From: Methylococcaceae bacterium
GTDB taxonomy: Bacteria; Pseudomonadota; Gammaproteobacteria; Methylococcales; Methylomonadaceae
Reading direction: 5' to 3'
Length of the DNA: 55,602 nt
Assembly (NCBI GenBank): GCA_021736705.1
Contig: JAIPFI010000003.1
Span: 1-55,602 of the forward strand
Both the position numbers and the translations under genes were made by a program. Below, one piece after another: positions 39,800 to 49,233 of this stretch (within the stretch, counting starts at the first letter, position 1; each line of letters starts with the position of its first letter). Below the pieces are notes generated by a model. It was not told where the DNA came from, did not search any database, and saw only the letters and a list, made by a program, of their open reading frames with translations.

Positions 39800-40288
39800 A
39801 TGTCAGAGGTTTTTTTTATTTTAACGGTCATCTATGTTGCGTACGTAGTCTTTATTGTTGTCGATGATGACAACATTGAACCGAGCAAAGCGGCTAACCC
39901 CGGCGCAGTTGCCTTTAAACAAGCCACAACGCCGCAAAAAACGCCAGTCGTAGCACAAGCAACTGAAGAGAAAACTAGCCCAGCGCCAATAGTAAAACCG
40001 CTTGAAATAAAAGCAGAAGCCGTTGCTGAAGCGACTAAACCAACAATAAACAAATTGGCCGCACCTAAAATTGAACTTCGTACTGTCATCATGAAAAACC
40101 CTGAAACGGGTGAAGAAGCAAAAGTTGCTAATAACTATCGAATGGTCAAGCGCTGGATAAAAGAAGCCATGGTAACTGAAGATTTATTAGACAAAGTATA
40201 TAAAAATACTGACTTGGATGATGTGGCTCAAGTGAAAGTAGCGACAGCACTTTCTATTATTAAAGCAATGGATAAATATAAGCCATAA
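39800..40288 (+). CDS. Membrane-anchored protein of unknown function
   Basis: 162 residues. One N-terminal membrane segment (VFFILTVIYVAYVVFIVV), then a linker rich in Ala, Pro, Lys, Thr and Glu (about 30-90), then a compact charged helical domain (TVIMKNPETGEEAKVANNYR, MVKRWIKEAMVTEDLLDKVY, VKVATALSIIKAMDKYKP). GGGAG is close upstream and a strong terminator follows, so it is its own unit. I recall no characterised relative. Confidence 0.8.
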   Translation: MSEVFFILTVIYVAYVVFIVVDDDNIEPSKAANPGAVAFKQATTPQKTPVVAQATEEKTSPAPIVKPLEIKAEAVAEATKPTINKLAAPKIELRTVIMKNPETGEEAKVANNYRMVKRWIKEAMVTEDLLDKVYKNTDLDDVAQVKVATALSIIKAMDKYKP

Positions 40289-40309
40289 AAATAGTAGCTT
40301 ATCTGATTC

Positions 40310-40338
40310 AAAAAACGGGAGTTTAACTCCCGTTTTTT
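40310..40338. terminator. Bidirectional terminator
   Basis: AAAAAACGGGAGTT and its mirror AACTCCCGTTTTTT form a near-perfect palindrome between the convergent 162-residue protein gene and trpC; suited to both directions. Confidence 0.92.
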
Positions 40339-40346
40339 ATGCCTGC

Positions 40347-41147
40347 TTATAAATTAAACAGCTCGCGCATTTTAGCACCAGGGCGTTCAGCCGCCATAAA
40401 AGCCTCACCCACCAAGAAAGTGTAAATATCATTATCTAACATCAATTGCACATCAGCAGGCGTATGAATGCCACTTTCAGTAATTACTAAACGATCACTA
40501 GAGACCATGGATTTTAAATCTAAAGTCGTTTGCAATGAAGTTTCAAACGTACGCAAATTTCTATTATTAATACCGATTAATGGGGTATCTAGTGTTAAAG
40601 CACGCTCCATTTCAGTAGCATCGTGTACTTCAACCAGTACATCCATTTTCAACAGCTTTGCGGTATCAGCCAATTCATGCATTTGTGTATCTGATAAAGC
40701 GGCAACAATGAGTAAAATACAATCAGCCCCTAAAGCGCGTGACTCATACATTTGGTAAGGATCAATCATAAAATCCTTGCGTAATGCAGGCAAAGGACAA
40801 GATTGGCGTGCTACTTGTAAATTCACTTCGCTGCCTTGAAAAAACTCTTTATCGGTTAATACCGACAAACAAGTTGCACCGCTCATCGCATAATCCTGAG
40901 CAATCTCGTTAGGCTTAAAGTTTTCTCTAATCACACCTTTGCTTGGCGATGCTTTTTTAATTTCCGCAATAATCGCTGGCTTTTTACTGGCGGCTTTATC
41001 CAGTAAAGCCCGTGCAAAACCACGTGGATTTTCAGTATCATTAATAATGCCTTGCAAATCTTCAATCGACATACGTTGTTTACGTTTTTCGACTTCTTCT
41101 ACTTTTTTAGCAAGAATCTTTTTTAAAATATCGGGAGTATCGGTCAT
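40347..41147 (-). CDS. trpC: Indole-3-glycerol phosphate synthase
   Basis: 266 residues, TIM barrel. Conserved [20 protein letters not shown] (20), [57 protein letters not shown] and [10 protein letters not shown]. Fourth step of tryptophan synthesis. It would normally directly follow trpD on this strand, but a PilZ gene lies between them. Confidence 0.97.
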   Translation of the reverse strand: MTDTPDILKKILAKKVEEVEKRKQRMSIEDLQGIINDTENPRGFARALLDKAASKKPAIIAEIKKASPSKGVIRENFKPNEIAQDYAMSGATCLSVLTDKEFFQGSEVNLQVARQSCPLPALRKDFMIDPYQMYESRALGADCILLIVAALSDTQMHELADTAKLLKMDVLVEVHDATEMERALTLDTPLIGINNRNLRTFETSLQTTLDLKSMVSSDRLVITESGIHTPADVQLMLDNDIYTFLVGEAFMAAERPGAKMRELFNL

Positions 41148-41247
41148 AGGAATTTTCTGTTTAATAGATAAATCGTAAACTTAATTTACTAAAAAAGTTG
41201 TCATAATAGGAACTACAGTTTTTTTAGCGTATTTGTTGATATCAACT

Positions 41248-41967
41248 CTAAACGAGCTTTATTGTTGTAGCATAAATAAGTTGCTCATTTACATAGTCAG
41301 ATAGAAACACTTTATTGTCCCCATCGCTTATTTCGAAACTCACGCCATGCTCTGAATATGCCTGTCCAGTATCCTTGTCTTCCTTGATTCTAATTTGGCG
41401 TATGATGCAAGAAATATCCATTTCTCGACTAAAGCCCCTCATCATAAAAGTGCCTTTTATGTTAATCGTATTTCCTATAGCTCCCAATTGTATCGATGCC
41501 ACGATCAATGCCCCTCCGAGACTAATATCAATTATTTCTGCGACTGATATTTTAGAGCCGTCAGAGAATTCTTTTTGACTATAGACCTCTATTTTCTCTG
41601 ATAGTGAAGTTCTCGAACATGCTCGAACATCTTTGTATTCAACCTTATGAGGGAAGTCTAAATGCATATAATTAGAGGGAACACGGTATACACTTAGAAT
41701 CGTAGACTGGAATGCATACACTCCGCCTTGCAACATTATTCGGACATTGAACCATTGCCCTTCCAGTACTGTAAGATACCTATTATTTATCATAGGAATG
41801 GTAACAAGAATACTGTTGCTAGGAATGTAGCCAATATAACGCGAATAATAGCTAAGCGATTTACTCTCAGTCATGGGGGTAATTTGCAACCCATCATTGA
41901 CCGACATTTGATCCAACCAACTTTGCGACTTATTTTTCATATTCTTCAACTTAAAATTGTCATCCAT
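41248..41967 (-). CDS. PilZ-domain c-di-GMP receptor, YcgR-like
   Basis: 239 residues. An N-terminal beta domain (about 22-105) resembles the YcgR-N/PilZN type (GLQITPMTESKSLSYYSRYI, LVTIPMINNRYLTVLEGQWF), followed by a PilZ domain with both c-di-GMP motifs: RxxxR as RACSR (115-119) and DxSxxG as DISLGG (147-152). It is likely a soluble effector changing motility or pilus behaviour when c-di-GMP is high. It sits alone between trpD and trpC with gaps of about 100-145 bp, suggesting its own promoter. No strong ribosome site is visible. Confidence 0.85.
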   Translation of the reverse strand: MDDNFKLKNMKNKSQSWLDQMSVNDGLQITPMTESKSLSYYSRYIGYIPSNSILVTIPMINNRYLTVLEGQWFNVRIMLQGGVYAFQSTILSVYRVPSNYMHLDFPHKVEYKDVRACSRTSLSEKIEVYSQKEFSDGSKISVAEIIDISLGGALIVASIQLGAIGNTINIKGTFMMRGFSREMDISCIIRQIRIKEDKDTGQAYSEHGVSFEISDGDNKVFLSDYVNEQLIYATTIKLV

Positions 41968-42111
41968 AAAAAAATATTCTTACAAAACAAAGTATAGAGC
42001 CAGCAGTTGATAAAACAACATAACAACTGCAGGAGCTAATCGTCGATGCAGGCTGGAGAAATCTAGTTAACAAAGACATCTATATTGTATTTTTTTGAGG
42101 GAGGGGGGCAA

Positions 42112-43125
42112 TTAGCTAATATTAAATCCCACCAGATCCTCTAGCTTTTGTTTAGCCGCACCTGAAGCAATGACCTCTTGTGCTTTACTTACACCAGTGG
42201 CCAATGAATCAGCTAAACCTGCCGCATAAATTGCAGCGCCAGAATTTAAAGCAACAATATCCAAAGCAGGGCTGGGCTTATTATCCAAGACAGATTTCAA
42301 GATGCGCAAACTATCCTGCGCATCATTAACCGCTAACTCGGCTAAATCAGCACGTTGTAATCCAAATTGCTCAGGGCTAATTGAATATGTCGTAATTTGT
42401 CCCTCTTTTAATTCCGCAACCGATGTCGGGCTAGCGATGCTGATTTCATCTAAACCATCTTCAGCACTCACCACCAAAACATGATGACTGCCTAAAGCTT
42501 GTAAAACTTGCGCTAATGGTTCTACCCATTGCTGTGCAAAAACACCTAAAACTTGATTCGGTGCACCTGCCGGGTTAGCTAAAGGGCCCAATAAATTAAA
42601 TAAGGTACGCACACCCATTTCTTTACGCGGACCTGCGACATGTTGCATTGCACCATGATGTTTTTGGGCAAATAAAAAGCCAACGCCAATGGAATTAACG
42701 CATTGCACTACTTGCTGCGCTGATAAATTCAGATTAACACCAGCGGCCTCTAAGACATCAGCACTACCCGAACGACTCGATACCGAGCGATTGCCATGCT
42801 TAGCGACCGTGCCACCCGCAGCAGCGACGACAAAGGCACAGGTAGTTGAGATATTAAAGGTATTAGCGCCGTCGCCACCCGTGCCGCAGGTATCAATAAT
42901 ATGCTCGCCTTGGATATTGACCTTAGTGGCTAATTCACGCATGACTTCAGCCGCAGCGGTGATTTCTTCAACCGTTTCACCTTTACAACGTAAGGCTATT
43001 AAAAATCCCGCAATTTGTGCATTCGTTGCCTCTCCACTCATAATAATGCGCATCACATCACGCATGTCTGAGCGGCTTAAATTTTGTTTATCAAGCACTG
43101 CTTGTAAGGCGGTTTTTATATTCAT
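42112..43125 (-). CDS. trpD: Anthranilate phosphoribosyltransferase
   Basis: 337 residues. Family blocks: [36 protein letters not shown] (PRPP-binding), [47 protein letters not shown] and GLDEIS. Second step of tryptophan synthesis. Separated from trpG by the AAA/TOPRIM pair; the gap to that cassette is only 26 bp. Confidence 0.97.
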   Translation of the reverse strand: MNIKTALQAVLDKQNLSRSDMRDVMRIIMSGEATNAQIAGFLIALRCKGETVEEITAAAEVMRELATKVNIQGEHIIDTCGTGGDGANTFNISTTCAFVVAAAGGTVAKHGNRSVSSRSGSADVLEAAGVNLNLSAQQVVQCVNSIGVGFLFAQKHHGAMQHVAGPRKEMGVRTLFNLLGPLANPAGAPNQVLGVFAQQWVEPLAQVLQALGSHHVLVVSAEDGLDEISIASPTSVAELKEGQITTYSISPEQFGLQRADLAELAVNDAQDSLRILKSVLDNKPSPALDIVALNSGAAIYAAGLADSLATGVSKAQEVIASGAAKQKLEDLVGFNIS

Positions 43126-43151
43126 AGAAGATGCATATTTCTAATGTTACT

Positions 43152-43823
43152 TTAATTTGCTAAAAAAATAGTGTTTAGCCAATCATTTAACTCAGTAAAT
43201 GATGAACTATTCTCATCTAATAATTCATCATTAAATACCGTATAAATTCCATAATCTGGTTTTTTTTGCCATGCTAACCACGTCGCTACTTCGGCTTTTG
43301 CTTGGTGATGCGGTTGAAATTTTTGTGGCAATAATTGCTGTATTGTAGTTTTTGCTTGCTGAAAAAGTTGGGCTTCATCCTCTTTTATGCAGGATATAAC
43401 CCAATCTTCTAACATACCTTCTGCACTGTTATTAGACATAATCCAAAGACCAAAATCATTTAAGCCATCAGAATGAATAAATACGAAGCCATTTTGGTTT
43501 GTATCATTGGGTTTTAATTCAAAACCAAAAGGGGTAAGCAGCTTACAAACAGTTTCAAGGGTTTTACTCTTGCCCTGCCCAAATTTAATATAATCAGCAT
43601 CCACAATAATGGCTATATTAGTGAATTCTCCATCATCAAGCTGAGGCAATATACCCTTTAAATAATTAAATACGCCCTGTTTAGAATTATACTCATCAGG
43701 GGCTAATTCTTTAGGAGGGGCAATACGCACAATAGTATTTAAATCCAGTTTTTTACAAAGTGCTTTAAAAAAACTCTTATCTGTTTCGCCTTCAACGACA
43801 AGTATTTTTTTAGACTGAGCCAT
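43152..43823 (-). CDS. TOPRIM-like DUF3226 protein of an ATPase-linked pair
   Basis: 223 residues. A TOPRIM-like start, ILVVEGETDKSFF (Glu11, Asp15), then IAIIVDADYIKFGQG with the Asp-x-Asp pair (75, 77), fits DUF3226/OLD-type TOPRIM nuclease-like domains. Later GLWIMSNNSAEGMLEDWVIS and PHHQAKAEVATWLAWQKKPD are conserved-looking. The ATG overlaps the ATPase stop by one base (TAATG). By analogy with OLD and PARIS-type modules this would be the effector and the AAA protein the sensor. That role is inferred. Confidence 0.75.
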   Translation of the reverse strand: MAQSKKILVVEGETDKSFFKALCKKLDLNTIVRIAPPKELAPDEYNSKQGVFNYLKGILPQLDDGEFTNIAIIVDADYIKFGQGKSKTLETVCKLLTPFGFELKPNDTNQNGFVFIHSDGLNDFGLWIMSNNSAEGMLEDWVISCIKEDEAQLFQQAKTTIQQLLPQKFQPHHQAKAEVATWLAWQKKPDYGIYTVFNDELLDENSSSFTELNDWLNTIFLAN

Positions 43824-44965
43824 TAACGCACCTCTACATCAGATTGCGTAATATTATACAGTTGCTCTTTATCAAAAACCGTTGCAATAACGCGTCCTTC
43901 ATCACTGCTACGAACGCTTTTACCCACCCGAAATAAAACGCCTTCAGTTGTTTTATTTTCAGTCGCTACTTTTGAGAAACTTTCAATACAATCCCAACTA
44001 TGCGTCGTTGCAAAAATTTGTATTTCTAAGTCTTTTGCCAAGGTAAACAATAATGTCCACACTTTTTCTTGTACGCTATAGTGCAAGCCATTTTCAAATT
44101 CATCAATCAGTAAAAACCCTCCCTTTGCAGAGAAAACTTTAAGCACTAATTGTAAGATGCGTAACATACCATCCCCAAGACTATTAAGGGAAACAGGCCG
44201 AGGGAGCTTAGTTATTTTTACTTTAGCAAGCCTGTGTGAAGGCTTCTTGTTCGAGGTATCATTAACAAAACTTAAATCTTCAAACTCAGGTAAAACAATA
44301 CGTAATGCTTGTTTTACAATCTCTTCTCCCTCTGTTAACGAAATAGCATCCCATTCTTTTGCCAGTTCATCCATAGAAATAAACTGTGTTGGAATGACGC
44401 TACATGGAATACTATTCATTTCTCCTGAAAATCGCCTAAAGTGAGGAAATGTACGGGTAAAGTCAATAAGAAAGACTTGTTGACCTTTTTTTACTATAAG
44501 GACATCTTTAGCTGGATATTCAAAATCAGAGAATTCTGATTTATCAATCACTATTCGCCTAATCCGAGTAACCTCTTCCCCTAGTTCATCAGTGCTTATT
44601 TCTTCTTCCTCAGCGAGAAAGCCATGCGTAATGCTTAAACTATGGGTACTGTCTTCAACTTCGCCAATGACAATACCGAGGTCATTGTCAGGAAATGCTC
44701 TTCCTGTAAATAAATCTTCAAAGGGAAGGGCTGTGTCAAATGCATTAGTCTCTTCATCTTCATTTAAACGATATTTCTCATTGTGTCCTTGTGCAATATT
44801 TTCCAATAAAGCTTTATTGGCTGAGCCTGCATAAATTCTTAAGGCTTCGAGCACCGAGCTTTTTCCAGAATTATTTTTCCCAACAATTAAATTAACTTGC
44901 CCTAATTTCTTTACTTGGAAAGACTCTAATGAACGGAAGTTTTTTATGTCTAATGAATTCAGCAT
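43823..44965 (-). CDS. AAA/ABC-type ATPase (OLD/RecF-like) of a two-gene cassette
   Basis: 380 residues. N-terminal SLDIKNFRSLESF, Walker A GKNNSGKSS (about 29-37), a long insertion with acidic stretches (60-250), the ABC-like signature SLGDG (262-266), Walker B FLLIDEFENGLHY (about 284-296) and an H-loop in ATTHSWD. This is the AAA_15/AAA_21 family used by OLD, PARIS AriA and similar defence ATPases. It lies between trpG (25-bp gap) and the DUF3226 gene. No Shine-Dalgarno is seen before its ATG. A defence role is inference. Confidence 0.85.
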   Translation of the reverse strand: MLNSLDIKNFRSLESFQVKKLGQVNLIVGKNNSGKSSVLEALRIYAGSANKALLENIAQGHNEKYRLNEDEETNAFDTALPFEDLFTGRAFPDNDLGIVIGEVEDSTHSLSITHGFLAEEEEISTDELGEEVTRIRRIVIDKSEFSDFEYPAKDVLIVKKGQQVFLIDFTRTFPHFRRFSGEMNSIPCSVIPTQFISMDELAKEWDAISLTEGEEIVKQALRIVLPEFEDLSFVNDTSNKKPSHRLAKVKITKLPRPVSLNSLGDGMLRILQLVLKVFSAKGGFLLIDEFENGLHYSVQEKVWTLLFTLAKDLEIQIFATTHSWDCIESFSKVATENKTTEGVLFRVGKSVRSSDEGRVIATVFDKEQLYNITQSDVEVR

Positions 44966-44990
44966 ATATCGCGCGATAAATTAAAGAAAG

Positions 44991-45581
44991 TTAACGGTTT
45001 AAAAAATTACGTAACATATCATGACCATGCTCAGTCAAAATTGACTCCGGGTGAAATTGCACACCTTCAATATCTAAAGTTTTATGACGTACACCCATAA
45101 TTTCATCGACATTACCTTGCTCATCCTGGGTCCATGCCGTCACTTCTAAGCAGTCGGGCATGGTCTTTTGATCAATAACAAGAGAATGGTAGCGAGTAGC
45201 GACAAAGGGATTATTCAAGCCTTTAAATACACCAACATTATGATGATAAACATCAGATACTTTGCCGTGCATAATACGTTTCGCATGGACAATATCACCA
45301 CCAAAAGCATAACCGATACTTTGATGGCCTAAACACACGCCTAAAATCGGTTTTTTACCGGCAAAGGCAAGTATCGTTTCTACCGAAATACCGGCTTCTT
45401 TTGGCGTACAAGGGCCAGGAGAAATCACGATCTTATCGGGATTTAATGCTTTAATATCCTCAATTGTCACTTCATCATTCCGCAATACAGTAACGTCCGC
45501 GCCTAACTCGCCAAAATATTGCACTAGATTATAAGTAAAGGAGTCGTAATTATCGACCATTACCACTTTACAATTACTCAT
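44991..45581 (-). CDS. trpG: Anthranilate synthase glutamine amidotransferase
   Basis: 196 residues. Class I glutamine amidotransferase: [20 protein letters not shown] (20), [12 protein letters not shown], nucleophile Cys in [15 protein letters not shown], and the His/Glu pair [14 protein letters not shown]. Delivers ammonia to TrpE; may also serve folate synthesis as in many gammaproteobacteria. Its start overlaps the trpE stop by 4 bases (ATGA). Confidence 0.96.
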   Translation of the reverse strand: MSNCKVVMVDNYDSFTYNLVQYFGELGADVTVLRNDEVTIEDIKALNPDKIVISPGPCTPKEAGISVETILAFAGKKPILGVCLGHQSIGYAFGGDIVHAKRIMHGKVSDVYHHNVGVFKGLNNPFVATRYHSLVIDQKTMPDCLEVTAWTQDEQGNVDEIMGVRHKTLDIEGVQFHPESILTEHGHDMLRNFLNR

Positions 45582-47065
45582 GAACGGCCTCCGTCCAAGC
45601 CTGCTTCGGCCATTGTTACCGCACGGAAAATTGCTCGCCCTTTGTTCATGGTTTCATCCCACTCATTTCTCGGTACAGAATCATAAACGATGCCTGCACC
45701 TGCTTGTATATGTAAGGTTTTATCTTTAATCACGGCTGTTCTAATGGCAATCGCTGTATCCAAATTACCTGACCAGGAAATATAACCCACCGCGCCAGAA
45801 TAAACACCACGCTTAACGGGCTCTAATTCATCAATAATTTCCATGGCGCGAATTTTTGGCGCGCCGCTCACGGTTCCCGCAGGAAAAGTGGCTTTCAATA
45901 CGTCAAAAGCATCTTTGCCTTGTTGTAATTTTCCCGTGACGTTAGAAACGATATGCATGACATGCGAATAACGTTCAATAATCATTTTATCGGTTAATTC
46001 TACTGTGCCAATTTGCGCTACGCGCCCAGCATCATTACGGCCTAAATCAATCAACATTAAATGTTCGGCCAATTCTTTTGGATCGGCTAATAACTCTTTT
46101 TCTAAAGCAACATCATCCGCATGATTTTTACCACGGGGACGTGTTCCAGCAATCGGCCTAACCGTGACTGTATCATCTTCTAAGCGTACCAAAATTTCTG
46201 GCGATGAACCGACGATATGAAAATCTTCCAAGTTCAGATAATACATATAAGGCGATGGATTTAAACAACGTAAAGCACGGTATAAATCTAAAGGCTCGGC
46301 AGAAAAGGGGATGGATAAGCGTTGCGACAAAACTACCTGCATAATGTCGCCAGCGACAATATATTCTTTCGCTTTTAAAACCGCCTCTTCAAAACCTTGC
46401 TGAGTAAAGCCAGAAACAAAATCCGCTTCATCCACTTGTTTAGCGATATGCGCACTATTAGTTTTCGCTTTTAACTCACGTAATTTAAGCACTAGCTCAT
46501 CAAGACGCTTTTGCGCTAAATCATAGGCGTCTGTTTGTTCAGGATTTGCATGCGTCAACAACAACATCTTGCCCGACAAATTATCGAATACGAGCATTTC
46601 TTCAGAAACCATCAATAAAATATCCGGACTACCGATAGGATCATCTTTACCTGTTGCTTTTAAGCGTGGCTCAATATAACCAATAGTTTCATAAGCAAAA
46701 TAACCTACTAAACCGCCATTAAAGCGCGGTAAGCCGGCAATATCAGGCACCTTAAATCGTTGTTTAAACGCTTCAATCCAAACAAGTGGATTATCATGCT
46801 GTAAAATTTCAATAATTTTCCCCGCATTTTGAATGCGAATTTCATTACCGAAAATCTTAATCAATTCTTGGCAGGGTAAACCAATAATAGAATAACGTCC
46901 CCATTGCTCACCGCCATGCACTGATTCAAATAAATAGGAATAAGCGCCATCGGCCAATTTAAGATACGCGCTCAACGGGGTATCTAAATCAGCTAATACT
47001 TCACGCGTAATAGGAATACGATTGTAGCCTTGTTCGGCATATTGCTTGAATTGTTCTGGTGTCAT
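45578..47065 (-). CDS. trpE: Anthranilate synthase component I
   Basis: 495 residues. Chorismate-binding core: [99 protein letters not shown] and [11 protein letters not shown]. The N-terminal [18 protein letters not shown]-like block ([20 protein letters not shown]) is the Trp feedback site. First step of Trp synthesis. The 175-bp upstream gap shows no Trp-rich leader peptide. Confidence 0.97.
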   Translation of the reverse strand: MTPEQFKQYAEQGYNRIPITREVLADLDTPLSAYLKLADGAYSYLFESVHGGEQWGRYSIIGLPCQELIKIFGNEIRIQNAGKIIEILQHDNPLVWIEAFKQRFKVPDIAGLPRFNGGLVGYFAYETIGYIEPRLKATGKDDPIGSPDILLMVSEEMLVFDNLSGKMLLLTHANPEQTDAYDLAQKRLDELVLKLRELKAKTNSAHIAKQVDEADFVSGFTQQGFEEAVLKAKEYIVAGDIMQVVLSQRLSIPFSAEPLDLYRALRCLNPSPYMYYLNLEDFHIVGSSPEILVRLEDDTVTVRPIAGTRPRGKNHADDVALEKELLADPKELAEHLMLIDLGRNDAGRVAQIGTVELTDKMIIERYSHVMHIVSNVTGKLQQGKDAFDVLKATFPAGTVSGAPKIRAMEIIDELEPVKRGVYSGAVGYISWSGNLDTAIAIRTAVIKDKTLHIQAGAGIVYDSVPRNEWDETMNKGRAIFRAVTMAEAGLDGGRS

Positions 47066-47240
47066 GAGATGTTTTTTATTGTAGTGACACGGTGGCTTTA
47101 GATGAATTACCTCAGCCTGACCACACTTGATTATGAAGCAGTTTGTTGTCTATTTTAAACGAAAACTGCACATTTTAAATTATTACTAAACATATTTAAT
47201 TTAGCTCCCTCTATCTGATAGTCTGTTTTTCTATAAACAA

Positions 47241-47930
47241 TTAATAAGCAATAACTGACGTTTCGAATAATGCAACGATTTGATCAATCCTATCCAGCGT
47301 ATAATCAGCCTCTAACTCATCAAGCGTATATTTCCCGGCATAACCATAAGAGACCGCTGCGGTTTTAAATCCTGCGCGTTTTCCGGCTTGTATATCATTA
47401 ATAGAATCACCGACCATTAAACATTGCGCACCATCCACCAAGAAAAATTGTGCCGCTGCCAACAAGGGCAGGGGGTCTGGTTTCATCACAGGATAACTAT
47501 CACCCGAAGCAATAAACTGAAAATAATCTTTTAAACCTAAGTGCTCTAATAGGGGCAGAGTAAATTTTTCTGGTTTATTAGTGACGCAAGCTAACTTTAC
47601 TCCTGCAGCTTTTAGCAGACCTAACCCCTCGATAACACCAAGATATAATTCACTTTTGTCACAGACATTAGCGCTATAGAACTGGTTAAATAAGGCTCTT
47701 GCCTGAGTTAAGTTATGAGGCTTTTCAGTAGGCTCTAAAATACCTGTTAAAGCCCGTGTAATTAACATTTCCGCGCCATTACCCACCCACTGACGCACTT
47801 GCTCCTCAGTATAAGTCGCCTGTTGCAAAGCCACCAACATCTTATTAATTGCGATTGCAATATCAGGGACAGAGTCCACTAAAGTACCATCCAGATCAAA
47901 AACAATAAGTTCAGGATTAAAATATTTCAT
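47241..47930 (-). CDS. gph: Phosphoglycolate phosphatase
   Basis: 229 residues, HAD family. Motif I VFDLDGTLVDS, motif II LACVTNKPEKF, motif III Lys in PVMKPDPLPLL and motif IV MVGDSINDIQAGKRAGF. Dephosphorylates 2-phosphoglycolate. It is 13 bp downstream of mshG and upstream of trpE; gph-trpE adjacency is also found in Pseudomonas. Confidence 0.95.
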   Translation of the reverse strand: MKYFNPELIVFDLDGTLVDSVPDIAIAINKMLVALQQATYTEEQVRQWVGNGAEMLITRALTGILEPTEKPHNLTQARALFNQFYSANVCDKSELYLGVIEGLGLLKAAGVKLACVTNKPEKFTLPLLEHLGLKDYFQFIASGDSYPVMKPDPLPLLAAAQFFLVDGAQCLMVGDSINDIQAGKRAGFKTAAVSYGYAGKYTLDELEADYTLDRIDQIVALFETSVIAY

Positions 47931-47943
47931 ATTCAGTACGCGC

Positions 47944-49164
47944 CTACTTCATTGCAGAAGATAAATTCCACATCGGCAAGAAAATACCCAAAGCTAAAAC
48001 CAATACCATGGCACCAATCACAGATAATAAAATAGGCTCTATCGCAATAGCCAAATTTTTAACTTCTGCATCAACTTCTGCTTCATAAAAATCCGCTACT
48101 TCGAGCAACATGTCACTAATATTACCCGTTTCTTCACCGACCATAATCATCTGAATAACGAGGGCAGGGAAGAGCTGTGTCGCCATGGCCATGCGACTAA
48201 TGGTATCTCCGCGCTCAATACCAACACCCATCTGCTTTAACTTAGAACCAACAAAAGTATTACCTACAGCGCCGGCAACAATATTAATACCAGAAATTAA
48301 AGGCACACCCGAGCTTAGCACCATAGCAAATGAACGCGAGAATCGCTCCATCGTCGCACGCGAAATAATTGACCCTATAATGGGAATATGCAATAAAAAA
48401 CGATCCCACTGCAAACGCCCGGCAATACTACTAATATAGGTTTTAAAAACAAATATAGAAACAACAAGAGTACCTAATATATACGGCCAATAAGCGACCG
48501 AAAAATCAGAAGTATTAATTAATAAAGTGGTTTGCCAAGGTAATTCTGCATTTATTTTATCAAACACACCTTTAAAGGCAGGAATGACATAAATATTCAC
48601 AATGGCCAGTGCAACGCCGATAGCAAAGATAACCATAATCGGATAACGTACCGCTGATTTTATACGACTTTGGGTTTCTTTTTCACGCTCTAAATATTGT
48701 GAAATCTGATAAAAAGCTTGATCTACAGACCCAGAAGACTCACCCACGGCAATAATGCTACGAAACAATGTATCAAAAATCCGCGGATGCTTACCAAAGG
48801 CCTGACTCAATGACATACCCGCCTCTAATGACTTAGTAATATCACTTAAAGCGCTGCTCAATGCCTTATTTCGCGTCGATGTTTTTAAGCTTTGGATAGC
48901 TCTGATAATCGGAACACCCGACTTACTTAAGCTGTACATTTGCCGAGTAAATAAAATCAAATCAGTCAGACCTAAAGCTTTAAGTGCCTGCCACTGATTA
49001 AAATCCTGCATGACATCCGTATTAATTACTGCTTTCTGTATTGATACTGGCGTCATGCCACGGCTAATTAGCACTCTTGCTGCCGCTATTTGAGACTCAG
49101 CCTCAACCAATCCTTCAATACTTTTCCCTAGCTCATTACGTGCTTTATATGAAAATTGCGGCAT
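47944..49164 (-). CDS. mshG: MSHA inner-membrane platform protein MshG (PilC/GspF family)
   Basis: 406 residues. Two GspF domains (about 70-190 and 272-394) with the family motifs SGVPIIRAIQSLK, SLEAGMSLSQAFGKHPRIFD and SSGVPLISGINIVAG, LFPALVIQMIMVGEETGNIS. Three membrane segments at about 170-190, 222-242 and 375-395. It is the partner of MshE, yet here it lies about 26 kb from the mshI-mshE operon, between fumC and gph. It begins MPQFSYKARNELGKSIEG, typical of MshG. Confidence 0.93.
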   Translation of the reverse strand: MPQFSYKARNELGKSIEGLVEAESQIAAARVLISRGMTPVSIQKAVINTDVMQDFNQWQALKALGLTDLILFTRQMYSLSKSGVPIIRAIQSLKTSTRNKALSSALSDITKSLEAGMSLSQAFGKHPRIFDTLFRSIIAVGESSGSVDQAFYQISQYLEREKETQSRIKSAVRYPIMVIFAIGVALAIVNIYVIPAFKGVFDKINAELPWQTTLLINTSDFSVAYWPYILGTLVVSIFVFKTYISSIAGRLQWDRFLLHIPIIGSIISRATMERFSRSFAMVLSSGVPLISGINIVAGAVGNTFVGSKLKQMGVGIERGDTISRMAMATQLFPALVIQMIMVGEETGNISDMLLEVADFYEAEVDAEVKNLAIAIEPILLSVIGAMVLVLALGIFLPMWNLSSAMK

Positions 49165-49233
49165 AAGTCTAAATAAACTACATCATTGAACACGGTTATT
49201 GAATATCTCGATTTCTCAGATAGCTCTTATAAA

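Noticed and set aside
43126-44990. Target-site duplications flanking the AAA/TOPRIM pair
   Set aside because: The two flanking gaps share no direct repeat longer than a few bases, and no recombinase gene is present, so a mechanism of insertion cannot be stated.
47066-47240. Trp attenuator leader upstream of trpE
   Set aside because: Short minus-strand frames here contain no run of Trp codons and I found no terminator/antiterminator pair.
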